Source of the DNA: Rhodospirillaceae bacterium
GTDB lineage: Bacteria > Pseudomonadota > Alphaproteobacteria > UBA8366
Reading direction: 5' to 3'
DNA: 64,000 nt
NCBI GenBank assembly: GCA_002724395.1
Contig: PBOR01000037.1
Coordinates: 12,261 to 76,260 of the forward strand
Below, piece after piece: positions 30,716 through 41,558 of this stretch (position 1 is its first letter; each line of letters begins with the position of its first letter). Under the pieces are notes generated by a model. The model saw only the letters and a list, made by a program, of their open reading frames with translations, did no database searches and was not told where the DNA came from. A program made the position numbers and the translations under genes.

Positions 30716-32242
30716 ATGGCAAGCTTGCATATTCTCAGCATTATTATTTTTACCCCGTTGGTAGGGGTCCTATTCATCCTGCTCAGCTATTCTTTTAAGG
30801 GTGATGACGAAGCCGTTGCCAATAGTGCTCGTTGGGTAGCAGTCTGGGCCTCGCTAGCAACGTTCACTGTTTCACTATTTGTGTGGATGCAATTTGATTC
30901 CACACAGGCCGACTTCCAGTTTGTCGAAAAAGTGGAATGGATTAAATCATTCGGTATTTCTTATCACGTTGGATTGGACGGTATTTCTCTATTTTTCGTC
31001 TTACTTTCTACCTTTTTGACGCCCATATGCATTCTCTCTAGCTGGGAAGCGATAAAAACACATGTGCGCGAGTACATGATCGCCTTTTTGGTTCTTGAGA
31101 CATTTATGGTGGGCATGTTTTGCGCGCTGGATATGTTCCTATTTTATATCTTCTTCGAAGGCGTCCTAATACCGATGTTTGTAATAATAGGAATTTGGGG
31201 TGGTCCGCGTAGGGTTTATGCTGCGTTTAAGTTTTTTCTTTACACATTGTTAGGCTCAGTTTTGATGTTGTTGGCGATGATGGCGATGTACTTGATCGCT
31301 AAGACAACAAGCATTCCAGAGCTTATAGATCATGAGTTTGCTCGGTCGGTGCAGATTTGGCTTTGGCTGGCTTTTTTCGCTTCCTTTGCAGTGAAAATTC
31401 CGATGTGGCCAGTCCATACCTGGCTACCCGATGCTCATGTAGAGGCACCGACTGCAGGTTCCGTTATCCTTGCTGGTGTACTTCTGAAGATGGGTGGTTA
31501 CGGATTTTTGCGGTTCTCGTTGCCAATGTTCCCGCTCGCCTCCGACTTCTTCGCGCCTTTAGTATTCGGATTAAGCATAATTGCTGTCATCTACACCTCC
31601 TTGGTCGCTTTGGCACAGGAAGATATGAAGAAGCTAATCGCCTATTCTTCGGTTGCTCATATGGGATTTGTTACTGTCGGCATATTCGTTGCGAATCAAG
31701 AAGGAATTACTGGCTCGGTCATCCAGATGTTGAGCCACGGTATTGTTTCAGCGGCTCTTTTCTTATGCGTGGGCGTAGTCTATGACCGTATTCATAGCCG
31801 AGAAATCGCCGATTACGGGGGATTGGTTCATCGAATGCCGAAATATGCATTCGTCTTTATGGTTTTTATGTTGGCGTCTGTTGGGCTTCCCGGGACCAGT
31901 GGCTTCGTTGGTGAATTACTGGTTCTTGTTGGCGCGTTCCAGGTAAGTACTTGGCTTGCTGCCTTAATGGCCACCGGGTTGATTTTAGGTGCGGCCTATA
32001 TGCTTTATTTGTATCGTCGCGTCATTTTCGGCAAACTCACAAAAGAAGAGTTGAAATCTATATTGGATCTCAACATGCGTGAAATCATCGTATTCGTTCC
32101 GCTTATAGCGGTTGTGATTTGGATGGGTGTGTATCCCACGTCTTTCTTAGACCCAATGGATATTTCAATCACCAAACTGGTGGTTGAATACGAAAATGCT
32201 TTGTCGCTTTATGAGGCAGCAAGTAATCCGGCGGTTAAATGA
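30716..32242 (+). CDS. nuoM: NADH-quinone oxidoreductase subunit M
   Basis: [52 protein letters not shown]. Confidence 0.98.
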   Translation: MASLHILSIIIFTPLVGVLFILLSYSFKGDDEAVANSARWVAVWASLATFTVSLFVWMQFDSTQADFQFVEKVEWIKSFGISYHVGLDGISLFFVLLSTFLTPICILSSWEAIKTHVREYMIAFLVLETFMVGMFCALDMFLFYIFFEGVLIPMFVIIGIWGGPRRVYAAFKFFLYTLLGSVLMLLAMMAMYLIAKTTSIPELIDHEFARSVQIWLWLAFFASFAVKIPMWPVHTWLPDAHVEAPTAGSVILAGVLLKMGGYGFLRFSLPMFPLASDFFAPLVFGLSIIAVIYTSLVALAQEDMKKLIAYSSVAHMGFVTVGIFVANQEGITGSVIQMLSHGIVSAALFLCVGVVYDRIHSREIADYGGLVHRMPKYAFVFMVFMLASVGLPGTSGFVGELLVLVGAFQVSTWLAALMATGLILGAAYMLYLYRRVIFGKLTKEELKSILDLNMREIIVFVPLIAVVIWMGVYPTSFLDPMDISITKLVVEYENALSLYEAASNPAVK

Positions 32243-32276
32243 GGATGACTTTTAGCATTAGCGGGAGAAAGTCCCA

Positions 32277-33725
32277 ATGAAGGGCATGATCGATATTGTC
32301 ATCGCTTTGCCGGAGGTCTTTTTGGCTACAATGGCGATGCTTCTGATGATGGTCGGTGTCTATGCAAAGGCGCAACGGGCCTATTCACTCGTCACAAATT
32401 TAGCAATAATTTGCCTGCTGCTAGTGCTGACTTTAATAGTGTTTGGCAAGCCTTCAGCTACATTCGCGTTTAATAAGCTTTTCATCAACGATATTTTTGC
32501 TCAGTTCGTAAAGGTACTGATTGTGGTCGCTGGAATATTGATCTTGCTCATAGGCGATAGGTCCATGAAAGACCACAAAATAGACCGTTTTGAGTATCCG
32601 ATTCTACTTATGTTTGCGAGCGTCGGCATGATGCTAATGGTTTCAGCCAATGATCTGCTATCCTTATATATTGGCCTCGAATTGCAAAGCTTGTCACTCT
32701 ATGTCGTTGCGGCCTTAAGCCGGGATTCTGTGCGCTCAAGCGAAGCCGGTCTTAAGTATTTTGTGCTTGGTGCATTATCTTCGGGTATGTTGTTGTATGG
32801 TTGTTCCTTAATTTATGGTTTTGCTGGTACAACCGCCTTTGCCGTTTTACCGGACATAATTGCTAAAATCAGTGAGACACCACTTGGTTTGCTTACCGGT
32901 CTGATTTTCCTAATCGTCGGCCTTGCCTTTAAAGTCGCTGCCGTGCCGTTTCATATGTGGACACCTGACGTTTATGAAGGTGCGCCAACACCAGTAACCG
33001 CATTTTTTGCTGCTGCGCCAAAGGTTGCCGCCTTAGCATTGTTTATCAGAGTTACCATGGGGCCATTCCAAGCAATGGCCGATGAATGGCAACAAATTAT
33101 CATAGTGATTTCTATTCTATCTATGGTTTTGGCTGCTTTTGCCGCAATTAATCAAACCAATATCAAGCGGCTGATGGCTTACAGCTCTATTGGACATGCA
33201 GGTTATGCGCTAATCGGTTTGGCGGTCGGTTCTGAACGCGGCGTGGCAGCGGTGTTAATCTATCTCTCCATATACGTTGTTATGGTGATTGGCACCTTTT
33301 CATGCATACTTTGTATGAAACGAAGAGGTGAGGCAGTTGAAAATATTTCAGACCTGTCAGGGCTTGGAAAGTCCCACCCTGCAGTAGCATTCGCACTATT
33401 ATTGTTTATGTTTTCCATGGTCGGGATTCCGCCACTCGCTGGTTTCTTTGGAAAGCTTTACATCTTCCTCGCCGCCATCGATGCTAAACTCTATACTCTC
33501 GCTATCATTGGCGTACTTTCAAGCGTTGTTGGCGCTTTCTACTACCTTCGAATTATCAAAGTGATGTATTTCGATGATTTAGAGGAGCCATTGGATAAAA
33601 AGGTCGGGCGACGAATTGGAACAGTTATGTGCGTTACTGCTATGCTTATAACGCTCTTTATTCTAAGTCCGTCTCATTTAGTAGATCGCGCAACAGCGGC
33701 CGCATCAGTTCTCTTTAAGGGCTAA
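32277..33725 (+). CDS. nuoN: NADH-quinone oxidoreductase subunit N
   Basis: LYIGLELQSLSLYVVAAL, GLAFKVAAVPFHMWTPDVYEGAPTPVTAFFAAAPKVAA. Confidence 0.97.
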   Translation: MKGMIDIVIALPEVFLATMAMLLMMVGVYAKAQRAYSLVTNLAIICLLLVLTLIVFGKPSATFAFNKLFINDIFAQFVKVLIVVAGILILLIGDRSMKDHKIDRFEYPILLMFASVGMMLMVSANDLLSLYIGLELQSLSLYVVAALSRDSVRSSEAGLKYFVLGALSSGMLLYGCSLIYGFAGTTAFAVLPDIIAKISETPLGLLTGLIFLIVGLAFKVAAVPFHMWTPDVYEGAPTPVTAFFAAAPKVAALALFIRVTMGPFQAMADEWQQIIIVISILSMVLAAFAAINQTNIKRLMAYSSIGHAGYALIGLAVGSERGVAAVLIYLSIYVVMVIGTFSCILCMKRRGEAVENISDLSGLGKSHPAVAFALLLFMFSMVGIPPLAGFFGKLYIFLAAIDAKLYTLAIIGVLSSVVGAFYYLRIIKVMYFDDLEEPLDKKVGRRIGTVMCVTAMLITLFILSPSHLVDRATAAASVLFKG

Positions 33726-33737
33726 TCGGTCGTCAAA

Positions 33738-34484
33738 ATGACCGCAATCGTTGATTCCCTCCGTATATTTCGATATTCCGTACTTGGTTCAACAAACGAC
33801 CAAACTCGGACCTTGATTTCCGCAGGTAAGGTGCCACCTAATTTCATTGTGGTTGCGAGCAAACAAACCTCTGGGCGCGGAAGGGCTGGGAAAGCATGGC
33901 AATCAATGCCTGGAAATCTTTTTTGCAGCTTTGCTTTAGCGCCATCGGTGCCAGCTATACGGCTGAGCGAGATCAGTTTAGTCGTAGCTGTTGCACTTCA
34001 AGCGGCGATTGCTTCTGTTCTTCCGTTTAGTAGTAAGCCAAAAATTAAATGGCCCAATGATATCCTCATCGACGGGTCGAAGATTTCAGGTATTCTATTA
34101 GAAGTTATGAACACTCCAGGGCAAGATTGCTCAACCGTGATTACGGGTGTTGGTGTAAATATCGTTTCACGTCCTCGATCATTAGACCGCCCCTCCACTT
34201 GTCTTTTAGATTTTGGCTATGCCGGTGACGCTCAGAGTTTTCTCGAAATACTAACGGGCCAGTTTCTTAGTTGTATGGCAGGTTGGGAAAAAAATGGATT
34301 TAATTCAGTAAGGCAAGCTTGGCTTGACCACGCAGTTGGATTGGGGGAAGAGATCGCTATTCGATGTGGGAATATACTACAAGAAGGTCTTTTTGAGACA
34401 TTGGATGGCACTGGTGCGTTAGTTTTGCGTTTACCAGGAGGATCGTTAAGAACCATAACAGCGGGTGATGTTTTTTTAGGTTAA
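33738..34484 (+). CDS. birA: Biotin--[acetyl-CoA-carboxylase] ligase
   Basis: GSTNDQ, ASKQTSGRGRAGKAWQSMPGNLFCSFAL, IKWPNDILIDGSKISGILLE. Confidence 0.93.
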   Translation: MTAIVDSLRIFRYSVLGSTNDQTRTLISAGKVPPNFIVVASKQTSGRGRAGKAWQSMPGNLFCSFALAPSVPAIRLSEISLVVAVALQAAIASVLPFSSKPKIKWPNDILIDGSKISGILLEVMNTPGQDCSTVITGVGVNIVSRPRSLDRPSTCLLDFGYAGDAQSFLEILTGQFLSCMAGWEKNGFNSVRQAWLDHAVGLGEEIAIRCGNILQEGLFETLDGTGALVLRLPGGSLRTITAGDVFLG

Positions 34485-34489
34485 GGATT

Positions 34490-35260
34490 ATGCTTCTAGC
34501 GATCGACTCAGGGAATACTAATGTGGTTTTTGCCGTCTATGATGGTAATAGTCGTAAGGCTGTTTGGCGGTGCGGGAATAATCCTAAACGTACGGCAGAT
34601 GAATACGCTGTTTGGCTCACACAATTGTTTGAATTGGAAGCTTTATCGCCAAAAGATATTCATGCAGCCATATTGGATAGTGTAGTGCCGGAAACAAAAT
34701 TTAATATTCTTACCCTCTGTCGAGAATATTTCGATTGCGACCCCATGCAGGTTGACGATCCCAGTATCGATTTAGGGCTAGAAGTACTTCTATCTCAACC
34801 CGATCAAGTCGGTGATGACCGACTTGCAAATGGTGTCGCAGCATTTTCTGAATATGGGGGCCCATTAATTATCGTCGATTTTGGCACCGCCACTACGTTT
34901 GATGTGATTGATGAAAATGGAAACTATGTTGGAGGGGTTATTGCGCCCGGTATTAACCTTTCTGTTGAAGCACTTTTCCGAGCGGCATCTCGTCTCCCAC
35001 TTGTCTCCATAGAGGTACCTGAAAAGGTGATAGGAAAGGCAACGGTGCCGGCCATGCAATCCGGGATTTTTTGGGGGTATATTGGATTGATCGAGGGCTT
35101 GGTTAGCCGTATTTCAAAGGAGTACGGAGCCGATATGAAAGTGGTCGCAACCGGTGGTCTCGCAAAAATTTTTGCTGATGCCACAGGCTCCATCCATGTT
35201 ATCGATTCCGATTTAACGACCCGCGGACTGGTTCAAATCTTCAGGCGTAATATTGCATGA
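34490..35260 (+). CDS. coaX: Type III pantothenate kinase
   Basis: MLLAIDSGNTNVVFAVYDG, IIVDFGTATTFDVID, GGVIAPGINLSVEALF. Confidence 0.95.
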   Translation: MLLAIDSGNTNVVFAVYDGNSRKAVWRCGNNPKRTADEYAVWLTQLFELEALSPKDIHAAILDSVVPETKFNILTLCREYFDCDPMQVDDPSIDLGLEVLLSQPDQVGDDRLANGVAAFSEYGGPLIIVDFGTATTFDVIDENGNYVGGVIAPGINLSVEALFRAASRLPLVSIEVPEKVIGKATVPAMQSGIFWGYIGLIEGLVSRISKEYGADMKVVATGGLAKIFADATGSIHVIDSDLTTRGLVQIFRRNIA

Positions 35261-36933
35261 AGGACTACCTAACGTCTGGCAGCCCAGGTACTAGTGAATT
35301 ATTATTTTTACCCCTAGGAGGCGCCGGCGAGATCGGTATGAACCTAAATCTATACGGTCATGATGGCGCTTGGCTTATGGTTGATCTCGGTGTCAGTTTT
35401 GGGGAGGATTATATTCCTGGCATCGACGCAGTAATGCCTGACCCTAGTTTTATTGTAGAACGGCGAGATTCCCTTTCGGGTTTGGTGTTAACCCATGCAC
35501 ATGAGGATCATCTCGGTGCTGTTCCACATTTGTGGCCGGAATTACAATGTCCCGTGTATGCTACTGGTTTCGCAGCCAGTATGCTACGGCGGAAGCTTTA
35601 TGAATTCGGGTTGGAAGACAAAGTATCACTCATTGAAGTACCACTTTCGGGCCAGTTTGACGTAGGTCCCTTCGGCATCGAACTTATTTCGTTAACCCAT
35701 TCTATTCCTGAGCCAAATGCTTTGGTGATCAGAACCTCTGCAGGCACCGTCATGCATACAGGAGACTGGAAGTTCGACGATGACCCCGTGCTAGGGGAGC
35801 CGTCGGATGAGGAGGCTCTTCGTAGAGCCGGAGATGAGGGCATTCTCGCTATGGTTTGTGACTCTACCAATGCGTTGGTATCTGGCTCATCAGGGTCCGA
35901 AGGCTCCCTAGTGGTGCATCTGCAAAATTTGATAAGCGGATTAGATAACCGAGTGGCAGTTGGCTGTTTCGCATCGAATCTGGCCCGGTTACAGACCATT
36001 GCCCAAGTAGCACAAAACTGCGACCGCCAAGTCGCTCTAGTTGGGCGCTCACTACATCGTATGAACGAGATTGCGCGAGAACACGGTATTTTTGATAATT
36101 TAGCTTCCTTCGTTTCCGAAGAGGAGGCGGGTTACTTACCGAAAGACAAAGTTCTTTATATCTGCACAGGCAGTCAAGGCGAACCCAGAGCTGCACTTGC
36201 TCGCATCGCCCGGGGAGACCATCGCGAAGTAAAACTAGAAATGGGCGACGCGGTAATTTTCTCTAGCCGCGTGATCCCGGGAAATGAATTGGAGATTAGC
36301 CGCCTGCAAAATAAATTCCTAAGTGATGGCATCGATGTGATTACAGCTGATGATGCCGATATCCACGTTTCTGGACATCCAGCCTGCGATGAACTCGCGG
36401 AAATGTATCAATTCATTCGTCCCGAGATTGCCATCCCGGTACATGGGGAAATACGCCATCTGATTGCTCATCAGAAAATTGCAGAAACTTGCCAGGTACC
36501 ACACACGGTTTTGGCACCAAATGGTAGTCTTGTCCGTCTTGATGTGGGAGGCCCAAAAATTATTGACCAAGTGCCAACCGGTCGTTTAGGTATCGATGGG
36601 TGTCGATTGGTTGAACTCGATTCCTTCCCCATGCGTGAGCGCCGTCGGTTACAAACTACTGGTGCTGTTGCAGTTACAGTTATTCTAAAGGGCTGCGGCA
36701 AATTGGCGACAGAGCCTGAGGTTTCATCGTTTGGCTTAATTGATGAAGTTAAAGAGGAATATATTATATTTGAAGCTATCGATGCGGCGACACATGCGAT
36801 TGAACATTTAAGTAATCGCCAGCGTGATCGAGATGAGGCAATTATCGAAGCGGTGAAACGAGAGGTTCGGCAGGTTTTCCGAAGAGCGCTCGGGAAGAAG
36901 CCGATTATTCACATACACTTAACATATATTTAA
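35257..36933 (+). CDS. rnj: Ribonuclease J
   Basis: LPLGGAGEIGMNLNLYGHDG, THAHEDHLGAVPHLWPEL, metallo-beta-lactamase/beta-CASP layout. Confidence 0.93.
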   Translation: MKDYLTSGSPGTSELLFLPLGGAGEIGMNLNLYGHDGAWLMVDLGVSFGEDYIPGIDAVMPDPSFIVERRDSLSGLVLTHAHEDHLGAVPHLWPELQCPVYATGFAASMLRRKLYEFGLEDKVSLIEVPLSGQFDVGPFGIELISLTHSIPEPNALVIRTSAGTVMHTGDWKFDDDPVLGEPSDEEALRRAGDEGILAMVCDSTNALVSGSSGSEGSLVVHLQNLISGLDNRVAVGCFASNLARLQTIAQVAQNCDRQVALVGRSLHRMNEIAREHGIFDNLASFVSEEEAGYLPKDKVLYICTGSQGEPRAALARIARGDHREVKLEMGDAVIFSSRVIPGNELEISRLQNKFLSDGIDVITADDADIHVSGHPACDELAEMYQFIRPEIAIPVHGEIRHLIAHQKIAETCQVPHTVLAPNGSLVRLDVGGPKIIDQVPTGRLGIDGCRLVELDSFPMRERRRLQTTGAVAVTVILKGCGKLATEPEVSSFGLIDEVKEEYIIFEAIDAATHAIEHLSNRQRDRDEAIIEAVKREVRQVFRRALGKKPIIHIHLTYI

Positions 36934-36964
36934 GTAGCGCACAAACTTCAAAGGACCCCGCACC

Positions 36965-37201
36965 ATGGCCTGGGCACACGGTATAATAATATTTATTTTA
37001 ATCTGGTGGATGGTGTTTTTTTCTGTTTTACCTTGGGGAAACCGTCCTGTAAAAAATCCGGAATCGGGACATGCAGACAGCGCTCCAATGAAACCTAGGT
37101 TAGGTCTCAAGGTTTTGGCTACAACTGTAATTGCAATAGTCTTTACTGGTATAGCTTGGCTAGTCATTTCCGCTGATATAATTAGCTTTCGGGTTCCATA
37201 G
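36965..37201 (+). CDS. DUF1467 family small membrane protein
   Basis: IWWMVFFSVLPWGNRP...HADSAPMKPRLGLKVLATTVIAIVFTGIAWLVI; usual position downstream of rnj. Confidence 0.85.
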   Translation: MAWAHGIIIFILIWWMVFFSVLPWGNRPVKNPESGHADSAPMKPRLGLKVLATTVIAIVFTGIAWLVISADIISFRVP

Positions 37202-37219
37202 ACAGAGTATCAACTAGTC

Positions 37220-37251
37220 AAAAAAAAGGACGGGTCTTAAAAGAGCCCGCC
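37220..37251 (-). terminator. Intrinsic terminator, stronger on the minus strand
   Basis: Minus strand reads AGGCGGGCTCTTTTAAGACCCGTCC followed by TTTTTTTT (37227-37220). On the plus strand the downstream T-tract is poor. Confidence 0.6.
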
Positions 37252-37372
37252 TCAAAAATTTGTTTATTTTTATATCCGAGGTTTCAAGCCATATTGCCTG
37301 GTCACTCGTTTTAGTTTCCTCCCCAAACCTGGACCGTCTTATTGGATGCAATTAATACTCCATCCAAAAACC
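37220..37372 (-). ncRNA. Candidate intergenic small RNA, orientation inferred
   Basis: Possible promoter ATGACA-N17-TACATA on the minus strand (37407-37379). Internal hairpins TTGGATG/CATCCAA and CCAGGTTT/AAACCTCGG, then the terminator with T8. Confidence 0.35.
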
Positions 37373-37580
37373 CGCTCCTATGTACAGTTAATTTAGGTAT
37401 ATGTCATCCATTTTTGTAAAAATACTGCAAATACTCATAGGAAATAACTGTTCCATTTTGACCAAATCAAACTTTTATTCGAGAGTTTGCTCTTTGCTGG
37501 CACAATTAAACCTTCATTAAGTATAGTATGTTCTACAGGCTCTAAAATGCCTGAAATAGACTTGAGGTGAGATTAGCAGC

Positions 37581-38078
37581 ATGAGGGAAAGTTTTATAAT
37601 TCTTGTAGCACTTTTGATTACTATCAACGCTGTTGCAGCGGAAAAGAATAATCCGCTGACAAATAAAGAACAGTCAACAGCACAAGGATCTGGAGGAACT
37701 TACTCAGCTCCTCTTGAGGTAGACTCAAGTAGCAGGACCGTGAAAATATCCGCTGAAGATTGCGCCCGATTAGTAACCCATAAACCGCAGGCTGATGTCG
37801 CTTACAGAGCTGGTGTAGATGTTGACGGTAACTATGTTACTCCAGCAGATGTAAGTAGCGCTAACGTTGTAATTAATGTCCCAAGTAAAGTCGAATTTGA
37901 TATTGCTTTCGATCCTTTAGATGGAACTTTGGCTGGAATGTTTTCGAAGACTAGTTTGTCTATCGGCCGAGTTAGTTATAATATTGAAAGTGGCGCAATG
38001 AGCTATAACGGCAAACCTTTGAGTGTCGCCGATAAAGTTATGCTTGGGCAGCGCTGTCGTGAGAAACTAGACCAATAA
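37581..38078 (+). CDS. Hypothetical exported protein
   Basis: ATG with signal peptide MRESFIILVALLITINAVAA; 165 aa, no recognised domain. Confidence 0.65.
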   Translation: MRESFIILVALLITINAVAAEKNNPLTNKEQSTAQGSGGTYSAPLEVDSSSRTVKISAEDCARLVTHKPQADVAYRAGVDVDGNYVTPADVSSANVVINVPSKVEFDIAFDPLDGTLAGMFSKTSLSIGRVSYNIESGAMSYNGKPLSVADKVMLGQRCREKLDQ

Positions 38079-38178
38079 TAATTTCTTGTGTGCCCTCGGG
38101 ACCGACATCATGGACAATGGTTGCTGCTTTACCTAGATTGCCTCTGACTGTGGATTCCATCATCAGGCCTATTTTTTT

Positions 38179-39525
38179 ATGAGTGACGATAATTCCCACG
38201 CCGTTCGTCGTTCGCAATTCTTCTTGCCAACGACTAAAGAGACACCATCTGATGCCCAAATCGCATCTCATCGTTTAATGCTACGTGCTGGCATGGTGCG
38301 CCAGTCCAGCGCTGGTATTTACTCATGGCTGCCACTGGGTTTTCGAGTTCTAAGAAAGATTGAAAAAATAGTTCGCGAAGAACAAAATTTGGCTGGTGCT
38401 CAAGAGTTGCTTATGCCCACAATCCAGTCTGCCGACTTATGGCGTGCTTCGGGCCGTTACGAGGATTATGGCAAAGAAATGCTGCGCATTTCTGATCGTC
38501 ATGACAGAGAAATGCTCTATGGCCCGACGAATGAAGAGCTCATAACTGAGATTTTTGCGGGTACCCTCCGTAGCTATCGAGATGTGCCCAAAACGCTTTA
38601 TCACATCCAATGGAAATTTCGCGATGAAGTCAGGCCACGCTTTGGTGTAATGCGTGGACGTGAATTTTACATGAAAGATGCCTATTCCTTTGATCTTACA
38701 TCAGAACTCGGGCGTGTTTCTTATAATAAGATGTTTATTGCCTACCTTCGAACTTTCGCAAGGATGGGTATAAACGCCATTCCCATGCGTGCTGATACAG
38801 GTCCGATTGGTGGAGAACTGAGCCATGAGTTTATAATACTGGCAGACACTGGCGAGAGTGAAATTTTTTGTGATCAGGATTTAATAGATATGGATGTCAT
38901 GGCCAGTGAGGTTGACTATGCAGTCGATTTACAGCCTATCGTGGATAAATGGACGGGGCTCTATGCTGCAACTGACGAAATGCATGATGAAAAGAAATTT
39001 GAAGCCAATGTACCCGAAGGTAAGCGTGTTTGTGCACGCGGAATTGAGGTTGGTCATATTTTCTTTTTTGGGACAAAATACTCCGAAAAGCTCGGCGCTA
39101 AAGTGAATTTGCAAAACGGCGACGAGCGGGCAGTTCAAATGGGATCCTACGGTATCGGCGTATCGCGTTTGGTCGGCGGAATAATCGAAGCAAGCCATGA
39201 TGAAGAGGGTATAATCTGGCCTGAGAGTGTAGCGCCATTTCGGGTTGGAATTATTAATTTACGCCAAGGCGATAATGCTTGCGATCAATCATGTAATGAT
39301 CTTTTTATCAAATTAGCCGAGCAGGGTGTCGAAGTGATCTATGATGACCGTTCGGAGCGGGCAGGTGGTAAGTTTGCGGACATGGAACTAACAGGTATTC
39401 CCTATCAAGTCATTATCGGGCCGAAAGGGGTCGAAAAAGGCGTTCTTGAATTCAAAAACCGCAAGACTGGTGAGCGGGAAGAATTTTCTAGCGATGCCTT
39501 ATTTAGCCGTCTAGGCATAAACTGA
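38179..39525 (+). CDS. proS: Prolyl-tRNA synthetase, short form without full editing insertion
   Basis: [84 protein letters not shown]; 448 aa. Confidence 0.96.
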   Translation: MSDDNSHAVRRSQFFLPTTKETPSDAQIASHRLMLRAGMVRQSSAGIYSWLPLGFRVLRKIEKIVREEQNLAGAQELLMPTIQSADLWRASGRYEDYGKEMLRISDRHDREMLYGPTNEELITEIFAGTLRSYRDVPKTLYHIQWKFRDEVRPRFGVMRGREFYMKDAYSFDLTSELGRVSYNKMFIAYLRTFARMGINAIPMRADTGPIGGELSHEFIILADTGESEIFCDQDLIDMDVMASEVDYAVDLQPIVDKWTGLYAATDEMHDEKKFEANVPEGKRVCARGIEVGHIFFFGTKYSEKLGAKVNLQNGDERAVQMGSYGIGVSRLVGGIIEASHDEEGIIWPESVAPFRVGIINLRQGDNACDQSCNDLFIKLAEQGVEVIYDDRSERAGGKFADMELTGIPYQVIIGPKGVEKGVLEFKNRKTGEREEFSSDALFSRLGIN

Positions 39526-40769
39526 TGTTTAATGCATTCGAGCGCCTAATTGCGTTTCGGTATTTGCGAGCTAGGAGACAAGAGGGCTTTATATCAGTCG
39601 TTGCATGGTTTTCTCTACTGGGCATCATGTTGGGGGTTGCCACACTCATAATCGTGATGTCCGTGATGAACGGCTTTCGTGAGCAATTATTATCTCGTAT
39701 CGTCGGCGTTAATGGGCATGTAGAGGTCTTAAGTCCGGGGCGTCCTTTGGGTAATTTTAAAAAATTAGCACAAACTGTTCGCAGTCTGGATGGTGTTGTG
39801 GCTGTGACTCCAGTCGTTCAAGGGCAAGTTCTAGCCTCCACCAAGTTTCACGCTGCCGGTGCACTAGTGCGTGGGCTGACTTATGAAGATTTTCAAGAAC
39901 GCCCCATTTTGAAGAACAGTTTATTGGCAGGGTCACTTGATGATTTCAAGAGGGGGCGGGGTGTTTTGGTAGGAACTCGGTTCGCACGGCGTTTCGGCCT
40001 TGAACTCGGCTCTATGGTGAAACTAATTTCACCCCAAGGCACCAACACGGCGATGGGGCCTGTCCCGAGGGTTAAAACTTTTCGTGTCTCGGGGTTTTTC
40101 CGTGTTGGTATGTCAGAATATGACAGTAATTTCATTTATATGCCTTTGAAAATAGCCCAGATATTTTTTCGCCATAAAAATACCGTTTCAAAGCTTGAGG
40201 TAATTACCAATAATCCGGATAAGGCGGATGTGTTTCAGAAAATCATTGATGAAGGAATTCGGCCATTAGCTCGCGCTATGAGTTGGCAGCAGGTAAATTC
40301 TAGCTTCTTTGAGGCACTGCGTGTGGAACGAAATGTGATGTTCCTGATATTAAGCCTAATTATCATAGTCGCAGCATTCAACATTATTTCAAGTCAAGTG
40401 ATGTTGGTTCACGATAAAGGTAAGGGTATCGCAATTTTGCGCACTATGGGTGCGACACGCTTGATGGTTTTGAGAATCTTTTTTATGACCGGCGCTAGTG
40501 TCGGAATTCTCGGTACGATGATGGGTAGTACACTGGGGCTATTATTTACATTTAATATCGAAGCAATACGTCAATTCCTGCAGACCCTTCTGAGCACAGA
40601 ATTATTTCCAGCAGAAATATATTTTCTCTCGCGCATGCCTTCTAAGGTGGACAATTTCGAAGTTATCTTAGTTATTATAATGGCTCTCGTACTTTCGCTG
40701 CTAGCGTCGATTTATCCTGCATGGAAAGCCGCACGAATGGAGCCAGTTGAGGCACTTCGCTATGAGTGA
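39525..40769 (+). CDS. lolC: Lipoprotein-releasing ABC transporter permease (LolC/E family)
   Basis: [52 protein letters not shown] (residues approximate to the ORF track); [15 protein letters not shown]. Confidence 0.93.
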   Translation: MFNAFERLIAFRYLRARRQEGFISVVAWFSLLGIMLGVATLIIVMSVMNGFREQLLSRIVGVNGHVEVLSPGRPLGNFKKLAQTVRSLDGVVAVTPVVQGQVLASTKFHAAGALVRGLTYEDFQERPILKNSLLAGSLDDFKRGRGVLVGTRFARRFGLELGSMVKLISPQGTNTAMGPVPRVKTFRVSGFFRVGMSEYDSNFIYMPLKIAQIFFRHKNTVSKLEVITNNPDKADVFQKIIDEGIRPLARAMSWQQVNSSFFEALRVERNVMFLILSLIIIVAAFNIISSQVMLVHDKGKGIAILRTMGATRLMVLRIFFMTGASVGILGTMMGSTLGLLFTFNIEAIRQFLQTLLSTELFPAEIYFLSRMPSKVDNFEVILVIIMALVLSLLASIYPAWKAARMEPVEALRYE

Positions 40770-41457
40770 TATGCCCGCAATACATCTGAAATCGATAGAG
40801 CGATCTTATAAACAACCCGAAAATACTCTGGAGGTACTACGTGGATTGACGCTCTCAGTGCGGTCTGGCGAGGTAGTTGCGCTCATGGGCCATTCGGGCT
40901 CCGGCAAATCGACATTGCTGCATATTGCGGGCCTCCTCGAAAGGCCAGATGGTGGTGATGTCGTGTTGGGCGGTCAAAGCTGCACCGACTTAAATGATAA
41001 TGAGCGTACGCTTGTAAGACGTCACCAAATCGGGTTTGTCTATCAATATCATCATCTAATGCCAGAATTTTCGGCATTAGAAAACGTAATGCTACCGCAG
41101 ATGATGGCCGGTGTTCGTAGAGGTATCGCGAGGGAAAAGGCCGCCGCACTGTTGGACTCTGTAGGCTTGATGAAACGTTATGCACATCGGCCAGCGAAAC
41201 TTTCTGGGGGCGAGCAACAACGTGTAGCAATCGCCAGGGCACTTGCAAATGATCCACGAGTTTTATTAGCCGATGAGCCGACCGGCAACCTGGATTTGGA
41301 GACCGCCGAACAGGTTTTCTCACTTTTGCAAAAGCTGATTGCTGAAAGCAATCTGGCAGCCCTGATTGCCACCCATAACCTTGATTTGGCTAAACGCCTC
41401 GACCGGCACTTTCTACTGGAATATGGGCTGCTAGTAAGGCAGGGCGATGAGTCGTGA
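40762..41457 (+). CDS. lolD: Lipoprotein-releasing ABC transporter ATP-binding protein
   Basis: Walker [42 protein letters not shown] at 40762 overlaps the lolC stop. Confidence 0.94.
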   Translation: MSDMPAIHLKSIERSYKQPENTLEVLRGLTLSVRSGEVVALMGHSGSGKSTLLHIAGLLERPDGGDVVLGGQSCTDLNDNERTLVRRHQIGFVYQYHHLMPEFSALENVMLPQMMAGVRRGIAREKAAALLDSVGLMKRYAHRPAKLSGGEQQRVAIARALANDPRVLLADEPTGNLDLETAEQVFSLLQKLIAESNLAALIATHNLDLAKRLDRHFLLEYGLLVRQGDES

Positions 41458-41558
41458 ATCTAGATATACTTTAAGAAAATTAGGAAAAATAAGTTACTGA
41501 TAAAATGGATAAAAAAAGACTTTACTGATTTTTCTCGTCTCCGTGGCATTGTGTCATT

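Noticed and set aside
38038-38271. 77-aa minus-strand ORF across the 38.1-kb gap (…[43 protein letters not shown])
   Set aside because: Looks somewhat protein-like but overlaps the starts and ends of flanking genes and has no visible start signal. Kept only as a note.
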